Assembly: GCF_954871325.1 (NCBI RefSeq)
Contig: NC_088777.1
Span: forward strand, 21,367,366-21,431,365
Reading direction: 5' to 3'
DNA length: 64,000 nt
From: Gordionus sp. m RMFG-2023
Lineage: Eukaryota > Nematomorpha > Gordioida > Chordodea > Parachordodidae
Part shown: positions 1 through 10,462 of the stretch, in pieces
Layout of the letters: each line of letters begins with the position of its first letter
Numbering within the stretch: the first letter of the stretch is position 1
Notes under the pieces: generated by a model
What the model saw: only the letters and a program-made list of their open reading frames with translations
Database searches by the model: none
What the model was told of the DNA's origin: nothing
Translations under genes and position numbers: made by a program

Positions 1-416
1 ACTTGTAACGGTTAAATTAATTTATATCAATCAAAATCATTTCTTATAACTTAAAGAAGTGCTGATACTTTTTCACCTGGGCCATAAAAAAAAATTTATA
101 CACCAGGGCCAAGCAGAAAATTCTAGGAAAGGCCTAAAAATATTTAAAAAATGGGCTTTATTTTTTAAAATAATCTAGGCTGGGTTAAAGAATTTAATTT
201 TACAACCCCCGGTGAGGCCCTGCAATTGGTAACTCTGCAGAAAATAAAATCAATAATTAGATGCTAAATATTAGGGCAAGGCAATTAACTTTTGCATTTT
301 CATTATAGTATTTTAATTTACTGTAAAATGAAATTGTTAATGTTTCTTCTTTTAAATTAAATAATATTATCTTGTACAGTGGTTAGATATGTTGAACGAT
401 ACTAGTTAGTTATTAC
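1..416. other. AT-rich flank with a fragment of a GC-punctuated repeat
   Basis: No gene is seen. Positions 75-240 hold a degraded copy of a repeat in which CCTGGGCC / CAGGGCC words alternate with A/T runs and which ends in CTCTGCAG near 240. A fuller copy of the same family lies at 13486-13897. The minus strand was read for a cysteine-rich RING exon of the neighbouring TMEM129 gene and none was found. Confidence 0.5.
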
Positions 417-984
417 TAGGGGTGTACCGATACCACTTTTTGGAGGCCGATCCGATCCGATATTCCCAATATTGAATTGATATCAGCCGATTACCGATCC
501 AATATCATATCTAATTTTCTGTAAATATATGAATGATTTTAATTTTTAATATACTTTTTATTAGTATACCATCTATAATTTAACTATACCTTAACTTATG
601 TCATTTAAATATATTATAATGGGTGTCACGTGAATTCGGCGCACGACAATTCGGCGCAGCGTCAATTCAACGCGGCGACAATTCGGAGTAGCGTCAATTC
701 AGCGCAGCGTCAGTTCGGCGCGTATCTAATACAGCTGCAATTTATTATAAATTTATTAGTATAAAAAAAAGGATGATTAAATAGAAGTCATTTTAAATGT
801 TAGTCCTATTAATTATTTCATTATATTTTTTTACAAAATTCTCAATATCAATAAGAAATTTAATAATATCAAAAAAAATTAACAACCAATATTTATACAG
901 ATTTCTTTGGTGGAGAATTTATCATTATAAGGTATACATATTATGTTGGCTAAATTCTTAAAAATAGACCTAAATCGGTCGTTT

Positions 985-1785
985 AACATTTTGATTTGAA
1001 TTTATAAAGAGAGGTCTACTTTTCTCAGAGATTTTGCTAATTCATCTAGAATCAAATTTTTATATAGAATAATCTCCTTATAAATATTTAATAGGGCTAA
1101 TCCAAAGATTTTTAACCAGTAGTATTTCTTAAATAGGTTTTTACCTTTTTAAAGTTGAAAAGATCTTTCATTAGTGCATGTAATAAGTGGTAATGTAGCT
1201 AAAATAATTAATAATGTTTTGATATTGGGAACCTAAAATTACACATGGAATAGGTCTGCAGAGCATTTTTTGGTCTCAAAGAATACTCTATCGAAAATGA
1301 GACATCACAAAGTAACTTATCATATGAGCCTACTATATTGAGATTTTCCTAATATCCTCTCGTGCTTCAAGGGTAATCAACAGTTTAGGCTCAACCGGCA
1401 AAAGAAAAAAAAAGCTTTTTAAAATAAAAATATGACTAATAAATCTTTCCTTTAATTTAAAAATAAATGTATCAATAAGATGAATAAAAATGTTTTATAA
1501 AAATCCTCAATCGTAGATGCATCAATATTTGAGCAATTAAATTGTCTAGAAACTACTCTAGGTTTAAAATTTTTAATCCCAAACATATTAGCAATCTCCT
1601 CTACTTTCTCATATTTTATGAAATTTTATCCACATTCTCACTAATATTGGTTAATATTTCAACAATATCCTTTGCTCTATTCATAACCTCCCTTAAATCC
1701 AAATCAATTTTTTAAAGCATTTTGCTAAAATCATATGTATAATTAAATAAAAAATAAACAAATTGAATAGATATTAAAAATTGTG
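985..1785 (-). pseudogene. hAT 2 transposase remnant, C-terminal half
   Basis: Minus-strand translation gives pieces such as DLREVMNRAKDIVEIL (about 1640-1715). Near 1030-1190 there is a stretch that aligns with the hAT C-terminal region seen intact in the element at 14275-18090 (the leucine-rich LNGLALLNIHRE segment). Frames are interrupted many times. I infer a ZMYM1-type hAT transposase split by the insertion at 1786. No functional product is possible. Confidence 0.55.
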
Positions 1786-2390
1786 GGGTAATTCCATACC
1801 AAATCGATAACTTTTCGGCCCGACCTTTTTAATTTCGATAAAATTTTGTATGCTGAGAGAATATCATTTGAAAGCATAAAATCCAAAATTTTAGCTTCCT
1901 AGTACTCATAGTTCCAGAGATATCAATGGTCAAAAGTGCCAAAAATGGCCTTTTTTTGAAAAATACGATTTTTTGAAATTGAGATAAGTTAAAAAATAAT
2001 GATTTTAAAAATATAAATTTTATGTCATTTTGTAACTATATTAAAGGCCTTTTATTAAATATTAAGGTTCTTTTTGAAATAATATTGTTGCGGTTTTTAT
2101 TTACATTATAAATTTTAAACACGAAAACTACAGGTGTTTCACTTTCCAAAATTTTTTGAATTTAATATTTTTTTATTCTCTAACCTTATATCTATTCATA
2201 AAAAAAATTTAAACTTGGGAAAGCCATGGGTTTTTTAGTTATTACGATTTAAAAAATTAAAAAATAAATATTTTTTTCAAAAATAGATGGCGCTCCTTTA
2301 TAAAATAACTATGTTTTGTTATAATTATTATTTTTAACCTTTTTTTCATTTTTAAACATGAATAATAAGATTTTCCAGCATTAATATCAG
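1786..2390 (+). repeat. Left TIR of the Sola-like element
   Basis: About 605 bp, repeated in inverse orientation at 5030-5631 with scattered mismatches. It includes a TAGATGGCGCTCC word near 2284 that recurs in the other arm. Confidence 0.85.
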
Positions 2391-2679
2391 GAAAAAATAT
2401 TATATAGATCGTTTGATAGGCTTATTTATTATTATTGCTATATTGATAACTTGTAAAAATTAGTTTTTATAATAAATTATTAAATTTCCTAAAAAGATAG
2501 TTAAAATTCCGATATCTCCTACAAGAAAATATAATAATTAATTGTTGAAAGATAAAATCAAGTTTTCATGCACCTGCCCTAAAATTAATTATTTTTATTT
2601 TACAAATATTTTGATATTAATTATTTTTCTTCAAATTATTTATAATGTATAAATATAAATGTGTAAATCCTTTTAAAGA

Positions 2680-4905
2680 ATCTAAACACTTTAATTATAA
2701 AAAGAACCTGCGTAAAGTCAAGACGTGGATGACACAATATCCAAACATTGAGGCGGAACACTATATTTGTGATAAATGTCGTAAACGGTTATGACAAAAA
2801 AATATTGAAATTTAAATTCTGATAATGAATATGTAAATAACAGCACAGCATCAACATCAATAGATAAAATCAATATAACTTTAAATGATATTGGAATATC
2901 TCTTATAAGAAAAAAAACTAACCGAAAAAAATTATCCAAAAAAAAGGTAACAAAAATATCAAAAGCTATTTCAGATATAATAATTAACAATCCAGAATCG
3001 GATACAAAAGAATAATAATATACTCAATAACATGAAATTACAATATCCTAATTTATCTAATAATAAAAAATATCAATTGCTGACCATTCTGCCTCCTAAT
3101 TGGAGCGCAAATAAAATAAAAAGACATTCAACGCTACATATCATATGGCATATAATTCCAAAATCATTTTAGAAGAAAAGGGGATTCTTTCAACTCCAAA
3201 TCGAAAGCCTGCAAAATATCTCAATCAAAAAACAGTTGATATTGTTAAAAAAAAATTTTGCAGTGAAGTTAGTAGGGTATTACCAGGAAAAAAAGATTGC
3301 ATATCTATCATTGAAAAGGGGAACGAGTGAACGCTCAAAAAAGGTTAGTTCTTAATAATTTGAAAGAATTATATAATCATTTTAAGGCGAGTAATTCAAA
3401 CTTAAAAATTGAATTTTCAAAATTTGCTAGCTTAAGACCAAAAAATTGTATATTAGCAAGGGCTAGCGGAACACATAGTGTATGCGTTTGTAGCATACAC
3501 CAGAATATTAAACTTATGATTTTAGGCTGTGAATTAGCAACATTGACTAAAAATGGTGAGACATTAACAACTTATAGAGATGTTATAGGCAGAATGATTT
3601 GCAATCCCCCGTTACCCACCTGTTATTTTGGTGACTGCAACGAATGTCCTGGCTCGGCACTCTTAAAAAAAAGCATCAAAAATTATTTATAAAAAATGAT
3701 ATAGCTCTTGTTATGTTTAAACAGTGGGTTTCGGTAGATAGAACAAGTCTGGAGACTATTTCTCAATCTTCAGACGAATTTATTAATTATTTTTGCGATA
3801 AAATGAATATTCTCATACGCCATTCATTTATTTGTGAACAACAAAGTTCATTTCACACTTAAGAATAGTTTAGAAAATAATCACTATCTAATTATTTGTG
3901 ACTTTTCAGAAAATTATTTCTTTATTGTCCAAGACGAAGTTCAGGGTTATCATTGGACAACTTCGCAAGTTACGTTGCATCCATTCTCAATTTATTATAA
4001 AATAGGAGATCAAATAAACAATCTAAGTTTTGTAGTAATATCGGAATCCTTAATTCATAATACTGTTTCATTTCCATTTATTCCAATCGCATTTGATTCA
4101 TTTTTTAAAAAACAAATTCGACACACCAGAAAAAATTCACTACTTTTCTGATGGTTCAGCAGCGCAATATAAAAATAGGAAAAACTTCATCAATGTTTGC
4201 TACCATGAAATCGATTTTGGTGTTCAAGCAGAATGGCATTTTTTTCCTACGGCACATGGTAAAAGTGCCTGAGACGGCAAAGGAGGCACAGTAAAACGGT
4301 TAGTTGCCAAGGCAAGCTTACAAAGACCTTATACTGATCAAATAATTACACCTTTACAATTTTATAAATATGCGGAAGAGCATATAAAAGGTATAAATTT
4401 TTCTTATGCCACTATACCAGAGTATGAGGAAGAAGAGATAAGGCTAAATGAGAGATTTAGTAAATCTATCTTAACGCCCGGGACACAAAAAATTCATGCA
4501 GTGTTTCCGATTGGCTTAACTAAACTCAACACTAAACTATATTCCAATTCGCAGACATTTATTGTGGAGAATATAGTATATCCACGTGAGGATCCTTTGA
4601 TTGAGGATCTGTTAATCGATGAGATTAGAGGATATGTAACATGTGCATATGAAAACGATTGGTGGTTAGGATTTGTACAAGAAGTGAATGTAATTAGAGA
4701 TGAAGTAAAAATTAATTTTCTTCACCCTAAAGGACCAGCAAATTTTTATGTTTATCCAGCTGCACAAGATATCCTTTTCATACCAAAAAATAATATTTTA
4801 ACAATAGTTAGCCCATCAACGGCTACTGGGCGTACATATAATTTATCGCAAAACGAAATTATCATGGCGTCAAAAAAACCAAATTTAATGAAAAACCGAA
4901 AATAG
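2680..4905 (+). pseudogene. Transposase of the Sola-like element, broken
   Basis: Recognisable blocks in order. A Cys-containing N-terminal segment with YICDKCRKR lies near 2762-2795. WSANKI is near 3100. Then come QKRLVL-x2-NLKELYNHF and LRPK-x2-ILARASGTHSVCVC (3327-3692). ICDFSENY and VQGYHWTTSQVTLHPF follow (3834-4100), then HYFSDGAAAQYK-like and HGKSA-stop-DGKGGTVKRL (about 4135-4310). A C-terminal WWLGFVQEV and INFLHPKGP block lies at 4501-4905. The aspartates in CDFSEN and FSDG are plausible catalytic residues. Breaks: a TGA where the family usually has Cys (near 4270), a stop in the N-terminal block, and about three frame changes. I recognise the blocks as a recurrent protein of cnidarian and arthropod genomes but cannot give a curated family name. 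The last block resembles a small Tudor/SH3-like fold by its spacing only. Confidence 0.75.
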
Positions 4906-5029
4906 GTAATATCTTTCATGAATTTTAATTTATCTATTATATCTTCAAAATTTATAAAATAATTTTTCAAAAATTAAAATTTTTTATAAAAAAAAATGAT
5001 TATAACCGCAGCTAAATAATCTCATTTCA

Positions 5030-5631
5030 TGATATTAATGCTGGAAAATTTTATTATTTATGTTAAAAAATGAAAAAAAGTTTAAAAAAATAATAATTAT
5101 AACAAAACATGTTATTTTATAAAGGAGCGCCATCTATTTTTGAAAGAAATATTTATTTTTTGATTTTTTAAATCGTAATAACTATAAAACCCATAGCTGT
5201 CCCAAGTTTAATTTTTTTTATGAATAGATATAAGTTAGAGAATAAGAAAATATTAAATTCAAAAAAATTTGGAAAGCGAAACACCTGGAATTTTCATGTT
5301 TAAAATTTATAACGTAAATAAAAACCGCAACAATATTATTTCAAAAAAATCCTTAATATTTAATAAAAGGCCTTTAATAGATTTACAAAATGAAATATAA
5401 CTTATATTTTTAAAATCATTATTTTTTAACTTATCTCAATTTCAAAAAATCGTATTTTTCGAAAAAAGGTCATTTTTGGCACTTTTGACCATTGATATCT
5501 CAGGCACTATGAGTACTAGGAGGCTAAAATTTTGGATTCGATGCTTTCAAATGATATTCTCTCAGCTTACAAAATTTTATCGAAATTAAAAAGGTCGGCC
5601 GAAAAGTTATCGATTTGGTATGGAATTACCC
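5030..5631 (-). repeat. Right TIR of the Sola-like element
   Basis: Inverted partner of 1786-2390. It ends GGTATGGAATTACCC, followed by TGTG. Confidence 0.85.
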
Positions 5632-5635
5632 TGTG

Positions 5636-5990
5636 GCTTAATAGCCTGCAAAAGATTCTCAGCATCTGCTGAATCTTTTTCCTTGCTTGATATATAAAGT
5701 TCCAATGCTGCAAATACAACATAATATAGTTCAATAGAGTTTCACCTACTCTTATCTTTCAATGAATCTAGTCGACAAAATCTTTTTAGTTTTTTTTTGA
5801 TTTTTTAAGTCAATGTCATGATAAGCCACTTATATTTTTTTATCCATGATAATTGGAATGTCAAATTTCTCATATTTAATGACACTGGAAATTTATAATT
5901 TTATTTTCAATTAGTATATTTATAATTTCAATACCTATAATATAAATAAATAAAAAAAATTGGCATTAATTCTTCGGGCCGATTTGGGTT
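5636..5990 (-). pseudogene. hAT 2 transposase remnant, N-terminal side of the insertion
   Basis: Minus-strand pieces such as LLNYIMLYLQHWNF and ARKKIQQMLRIF continue the remnant at 985-1785 across the Sola-like insertion. The sequence is decayed, with stops in every frame. Confidence 0.4.
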
Positions 5991-6428
5991 TATTTTTAAA
6001 AATGGTCAATTATGATTTTAGCCAAAATAATATGTAAGATTAGAGATAGAGGTCCAAACCTTTCTTTTTCTTTATTTCTTTCATTCTTCTATGCGCAAAT
6101 TCTCCAAGGTTACATAATAATGGCTACTAATCAACATACCTTATAATATGGTAAATTGGTCCACCAAAAAAATCGGTATAAATATTGGTTGTTAATTTAT
6201 ATTAAATTTTTTATTGATCTGCGCTAAATTGACGCCGCGCTAAATTAACGTTGCGCCAAATTGTCGTGCCCCAAATTGTCATGCGCTGAATTGATGTGGA
6301 ACCATTATAATGATCGGATTCAATTCAATAAAATATTTTTAATGTTAAATTAAATCACTTTTATATAATAAATAATATATGAAATTTGAAATAAATATTT
6401 AAAATAATATTTAACATTAATATATCAA

Positions 6429-6535
6429 AGATTTCTTCTTAGAAATACCAAAATTCCCAATTTATCTCAGCCTGCGGCAATGATAAATGTTAATATCACC
6501 AGTTTCACTAAAAACTGATTCTGAAGAGATTATCG
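6429..6535 (-). pseudogene. hAT 1 transposase C-terminal dimerisation motif
   Basis: The minus strand reads ISSESVFSETGDINIY then HCRRLR, a stop, and IGNFGISKKK. This matches the hAT C-terminal pattern S-S-E-x-V-F-S-x-x-G-[DN] followed by a leucine/lysine tail (usually LIFLKKN). There is one in-frame stop, and the rest of the transposase is absent. Confidence 0.65.
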
Positions 6536-6899
6536 CACACTTTTATAAACAGAATGCGCAAAAAATAACAATATGGCAGAATGTTTATTAATTAATTATT
6601 ATTATTAAAAAAATATATGTAAAAATGGACTTTGATTTTATTTATAAAAATAAATGATTTTAGATATAACTTTTTATAAAAATTTTATAACATTTTACTT
6701 TTGTTAAAGACGCAATTTTATATCGGATCGGAAAATTTTATAATATTGGCCGATAACCGATATTTTAAAATAGGTGAAATATCGGCCCAACCCGATAAAA
6801 AATATCGGTACATCCCTAGTTATTATAAAATAAACATGAAAATAAATAGGCAAAACATAGTTCAGTTAATAATATTTAATAACATTCTTATCAATTAAA

Positions 6900-6990
6900 G
6901 CCCTGCATCTACCTTTTCAGGTCTGGCTTGATCTGAAAAAAAATTTCTAACTTGCCTGCAAAATTTTTAAATTCAAGATTCAGCCTAATC
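6900..6990. repeat. Fragment of the GC-punctuated repeat
   Basis: Contains CCCTGCAT, TTTTCAGGTCTGGCTTG and TTGCCTGC separated by A/T runs. The style is that of the family at 75-240 and 13486-13897. It sits between the hAT 1 target duplication and TMEM129 exon 3. Confidence 0.4.
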
Positions 6991-7060
6991 AAATCAATTA
7001 ATCTGAGTTTTTAATTTTATTATAAATTAAAGCTAATAATCTATATTTATAAATAATTAC

Positions 7061-8123
7061 AATGATGGGAGGCAAGGTGTACTTTGGATTTCCATTTATA
7101 ACATCGATAAATGTCTCAACAAATCTATCAGACAGGGATTGTTTAATTACAATATTTTCTGTAATTATAATTGGTCTTTTTAGTGATTCTTTTAAACTAT
7201 TATAGTCAAAGGAACTTAGCCTAAATTATTAATATATTGTGTATATATATTATGGATAATTTACCTGATATTAAAAGGTTGTATATTAGTTTTGTGTATA
7301 GGGTTAACTTTAATTTCTAAAATTTGAGCTCCAAAATCACTAATATGAGAGAGAGTATGATCTTTGGCAACTGCTAAATTTAGTTCAACATCATTTTTTT
7401 GAACAATATTCACATTAAAAATTCCAACCTTAATCATCCAAGAATTCGTTAAATAAAATTTACTATTCCCAAAATTTGAGGAAAACTTATCAATCAATTG
7501 AAATTCTTTACTAACTGATTCAGCTACCCTAACCCAACTATCTTTTTTAATTGAAAAATTTTCCAAATTATTTGTTTCCTTGTTAATATTTTCATGTGAT
7601 TCATTATTAATTTCAGAAATTTCAACTGTTGATGTATATAGAGTCAAATTTTGGGCAATTGGGTGATTTTTCCAGTTTTCTAAAGAGTAATACTTAATGA
7701 TAATGCAAGTAAGAAAAAAGATAAATGTTGTAAATCCCAGAAAATAGAAAAAAAAATTTAATAAGAATTGGAGCCCATTAAATTCATTGTAGGTCTTATT
7801 GTTCCATTTTTTGAAATTATCAATGGTCATTATTTCATTTTCTACCTCTTGCCAATGAAGAACTTTGCAGCCATAAATAAATACTAAAAATTATAATAGA
7901 AGAATTAAATTAAAAGTTTAAATATACTTGATGGCAGGAGTGAAAAAATTATTAAATTAATGCTGGTACGTTTAATATGATGATTAATAAAGTTTTCTCT
8001 CTCTTCAATTATAAAAGATGAAACAATATTATCTAGGGTTAATCCAGCTGAAATAAATTCTTTGGGAGGGAATATTACAATATAACAAAATATAAGGAAA
8101 AATATAGTATAAAAAATTAGCAT
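7061..8123 (-). CDS. TMEM129: TMEM129-type ER E3 ubiquitin ligase, exons 1-3 (3' part outside window)
   Basis: Spliced on the minus strand as 8123-7928, 7883-7265 and 7220-7061. The two introns are 44 bp each, have GT-AG borders and join in phase. Exon 1 begins MLIFYTIFFLIF and holds PPKEFISAGLTLDN, matching the family's FTPNEFHAAGLTVQN. Exon 2 has a second hydrophobic stretch (FLLNFFFYFLGF onward), then ENWKNHPIAQNLTLY, WVRVAESVSKEFQLIDKF and NSWMIKVGIFNV. Exon 3 reads YNSLKESLKRPI and VIKQSLSDRFVETF. All are collinear with human TMEM129. It adds an Asn/Glu-rich loop of about 30 residues. TMEM129 acts in ER-associated degradation through a C-terminal RING. That exon is not found down to position 1. 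A GTAATT donor follows at 7060, so the next intron exceeds 7 kb and probably contains hAT 1. The start is the first Met and is in phase. Confidence 0.9.
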
Positions 8124-8697
8124 CTGGATTCAAGAAACTTCAAATGGATATAAATTAAAAGAATATCTATTGGAATTGTGCTAAACGAAGACCAAATACA
8201 TTTAAATAAATTGGACAAAAGTTCTATGTGTTGTGAAATATGTCACTTTTATGGTTAGGTTGCATTTCATATATTTTTTTTAATTAATTTTTCTTAACTA
8301 TTTATTAATTATGTAATTGCTTTTTATATAAAAAATATTATAATAATTGTAAAACACAAAAATTATTCATCCATATAACACATACAAATAAAAGACAATA
8401 TATTAAAAAACCTCATCTAATATATTTAATCATAAATATATGATCATTATAACCAAATCTAATTGACGAATATAATAATTCAATGTATAAATAGTATACA
8501 ATATATTACTATATTTCCCATTCTTTAATTGAAAGGAGACCTTCATCTGCTAGAGGCATCCACGACTTAAGGTTACTCCTAAAAAATCTTTGCCTTACTT
8601 TCCATATACCTTTACAGGGTGGTGTTACCTTTTTTAACATCCACTCTACAATCCCCAATTAAAAGTTTGCTCTCTCAAAAGAGTATCAACCCTTGGC
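8124..8697. other. AT-rich intergenic sequence upstream of TMEM129
   Basis: No gene is seen. The TMEM129 promoter should lie here on the minus strand, but I see no diagnostic element. Positions 8345-8405 resemble the repeat unit at 12937-13064 (ATTCATC-x-ATATAAC followed by ACATACAAATAAAAG). Confidence 0.4.
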
Positions 8698-9060
8698 ACT
8701 ATTGATCTCGACTAGAGTATCAATATCGTTTCCCTTGTTGATTGATCTCACCTAGAGTATCAATATCATTTCCCTTGTTGATTGATCTTACCTAGAGTAA
8801 CAATATTGTTTCCCTTGTTGATTGATCTCCCGTCGAAGTATCAATATCGACATACCCCCCCCCCCCAACCAGAGTACTCATGTCGATTACATTGTTGATT
8901 AATCTCTCATCCCAGTATCAATATCGACAGATATCCCACCGGAATATTCTCAATTCCATTGTATGCTTGATCTCCCACCGGAGTATAGTTATCAAGGCCA
9001 TTGCATGTTTGATCTTCCACCGGAATATCGTTATCAAGTCCATTGTAGATGGTCGACATT
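8698..9060 (+). repeat. 40-bp minisatellite
   Basis: Units begin ATTGATCTC at 8701, 8741, 8781 and 8821, an exact 40-bp spacing, each followed by a GAGTATCAATATC-like word. From about 8890 the unit drifts to 40-42 bp with TTGATCTCCCACCGGAGTAT variants at about 8966 and 9008. It includes a run of ten C at 8857. Open frames across it are products of the repeat and not genes. Confidence 0.85.
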
Positions 9061-9783
9061 GTGCTTGACGACCCACGATGTCAGCGTTATCCTAAAGCTG
9101 GCCAAGAGATCGTTATTATCCTTGGATGGTCCACAAGGTCACTTTTATCCATGTTGGCCAAGAGATTGCTATCATCCTTGAATGACCCATAAGGTAATTC
9201 TTACCCCTACATCCCATCATAAGTCACATCTGGCTCACGGAAACCTTATTATTCTGCTCATAGATCACGTGATTTGAGTACCCAACGTCCTTATATCATT
9301 AGGTTTAAGCCAGGCTTCTTTGTCAGTATCCGTTTTCTTAATGCCTAAATTACCATGATCCGTAATCATAATCCATAAACCAGATTACCATGTAAATGTC
9401 AATATATCATTAGCACCCATGTTTTCACAATATTATTTCCCATAATGTTCAATTTTTACTGTCATCAATGTCCCAAAATTAATTTCATATCATCACAAAT
9501 ATTCATAACATATAATTATTCCTCAATATAAATAAATCATATAATAATCATAATTTTATCATTCTCATTTTTAATTATTGTATTGTGATATTGTAAATAA
9601 CTTCATTCTTTTGCAATTCCATTCAATATAATCAACATGAACATCTTCATTTGTACGAAAAATAAATGATTTTATTATTTTCTTTTTTTCTCAAATTCAT
9701 TCGTCAACCAATTTTTGTTTGTCATTATAATAATTCATTACTTTATTCATATTAAATTAGAAATTGTTCTATTTCATAATTAT
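9061..9783. repeat. Duplicated 60-bp unit and simple AT-rich sequence
   Basis: Two copies of a unit of about 60 bp occur at 9098-9198: TGGCCAAGAGAT, then ATCCTTG-x-ATG and CCA-x-AAGGT. From about 9300 to 9783 the sequence is AT-rich with many CATAAT and ATTTCAT words and no coding signal. Confidence 0.5.
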
Positions 9784-10004
9784 TATTAAAGAAGAAGTCA
9801 TATTTATTCATTTTAAATATCTAAAGATTATAAATATCCAACTTCCATTATATTCTTCACCCCAAAAGACACCTAAAGTAAGCTCCACGTGATGATCCCT
9901 TTTTTTTTCTCCATCAAGGAAAACTTAATTCTCCTGTCAAAAAATAACTGGCATTTGATGTATTATATTAAATTTATTTCTTCTTTTTTTCAACAGCTAC
10001 AACA
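9784..10004 (-). repeat. LTR (3' LTR in element orientation)
   Basis: Shares with 12417-12653 the stretch from TTAAAGAAGAAGTCA through CACCCCAAAAGACACC to CAACAGCTACAACA. It is slightly shorter than its partner. Confidence 0.85.
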
Positions 10005-10416
10005 CGCCCACCCTTCACAAGCCCAGCGTCCCTCTCTCTGTGGTGATGTTGTATCGAATCGCCCCCTTTAAATTGTATCGAATCGCTCCTTTGAATTGTA
10101 TCGGGACGCCTTGAAGACGTTCAGGGAATTTATCGAATCGTCTTCCCTTATGATGATTTATAATATAATATCTCCGATACATTTCAATATATAATCGCTA
10201 AAACACATATTATCAATAATGAAATGTACATTGGGGTATCTGCATTTATAATCTATGGAACCTTAATATGGACAATGTAATATCAGCAAAACATAATAAT
10301 TCATTTATTTTAAGACATTTGGGAAATAGGAGCTATAATATACATTGTTTGGGTATGATTAATGGTAATTAGGAAATAATGATTTTACATATAATACTGT
10401 AATGTGAACACATGGT

Positions 10417-10462
10417 CTATGTGTGAAATGCAATTTCAACACATGGTCTATGTGTGAAACAC
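10417..10462. repeat. Short direct repeat inside the LTR element
   Basis: ACACATGGTCTATGTGTGAAA occurs twice in about 46 bp (shown here as two halves, ACACATGGTC and TATGTGTGAAA). Each copy is itself an imperfect palindrome. Confidence 0.6.

Larger units (their letters stand above)
1786..5631 (+). mobile_element. Sola-like DNA transposon with 600-bp TIRs
   Basis: Both ends read GGGTAATTCCATACC inwards. The arms stay alignable for about 600 bp each (1786-2390 and 5030-5631), ending inside near CCAGCATTAATATCA. TGTG flanks both sides (1782-1785 and 5632-5635), which I read as a 4-bp target duplication. The 2.6-kb centre encodes a degraded plus-strand transposase of a widespread but poorly named animal family. 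The 4-bp duplication and the DDE-like protein suggest the Sola superfamily. That assignment rests on memory of family traits and is tentative. The arms are still very similar to each other, so this is the youngest layer of the nest. Confidence 0.8.
621..6303 (-). mobile_element. hAT element 2 (ZMYM1/DUF4371 type), inside hAT 1
   Basis: TIRs start GGGTGTCACGTGAATTC on the left and read GGTTCCACATCAATTC from the right end. The following 60-80 bp of each arm is a series of short 'CGGCGC-x2-GACAATT'-like words, which are subterminal repeats. The flanking duplication ATTATAAT is perfect (613-620 and 6304-6311). The interior carries minus-strand remnants of a DUF4371/ZMYM1-like hAT transposase on both sides of the element inserted at 1786-5631. 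Without that insert it is about 1.8 kb, so it was already internally deleted or is heavily decayed. Confidence 0.85.
417..6818 (-). mobile_element. hAT element 1 (outermost of a three-level nest)
   Basis: The ends are TAGGGGTGTACCGAT at 417 and ATCGGTACATCCCTA at 6818, nearly perfect inverted repeats. They are flanked by an 8-bp target duplication, GTTATTAC (409-416) and GTTATTAT (6819-6826), 7 of 8 matching. Eight-bp duplications and TAGGG-type ends are characteristic of hAT. Subterminal CCGATATC-like words recur in both arms. Only the C-terminal dimerisation motif of the transposase survives (6429-6535), so the element is a deleted, immobile copy. It carries hAT element 2 (621-6303), and with that removed it is about 0.7 kb long. 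It lies about 240 bp past the last visible TMEM129 exon, so probably within an intron of that gene. Confidence 0.85.

Noticed and set aside
6701-6898. Plus-strand frame of 65 codons
   Set aside because: It runs through the hAT 1 right terminus and its target duplication and has no protein similarity.
1-7060. RING exon of TMEM129
   Set aside because: The minus strand was read outside the transposons (1-416 and 6819-7060). Only repeat fragments without paired cysteines were found.
8880-9181. Two open frames of 60-70 codons
   Set aside because: They translate the 40-bp minisatellite and its neighbour, with no composition or similarity of a protein.
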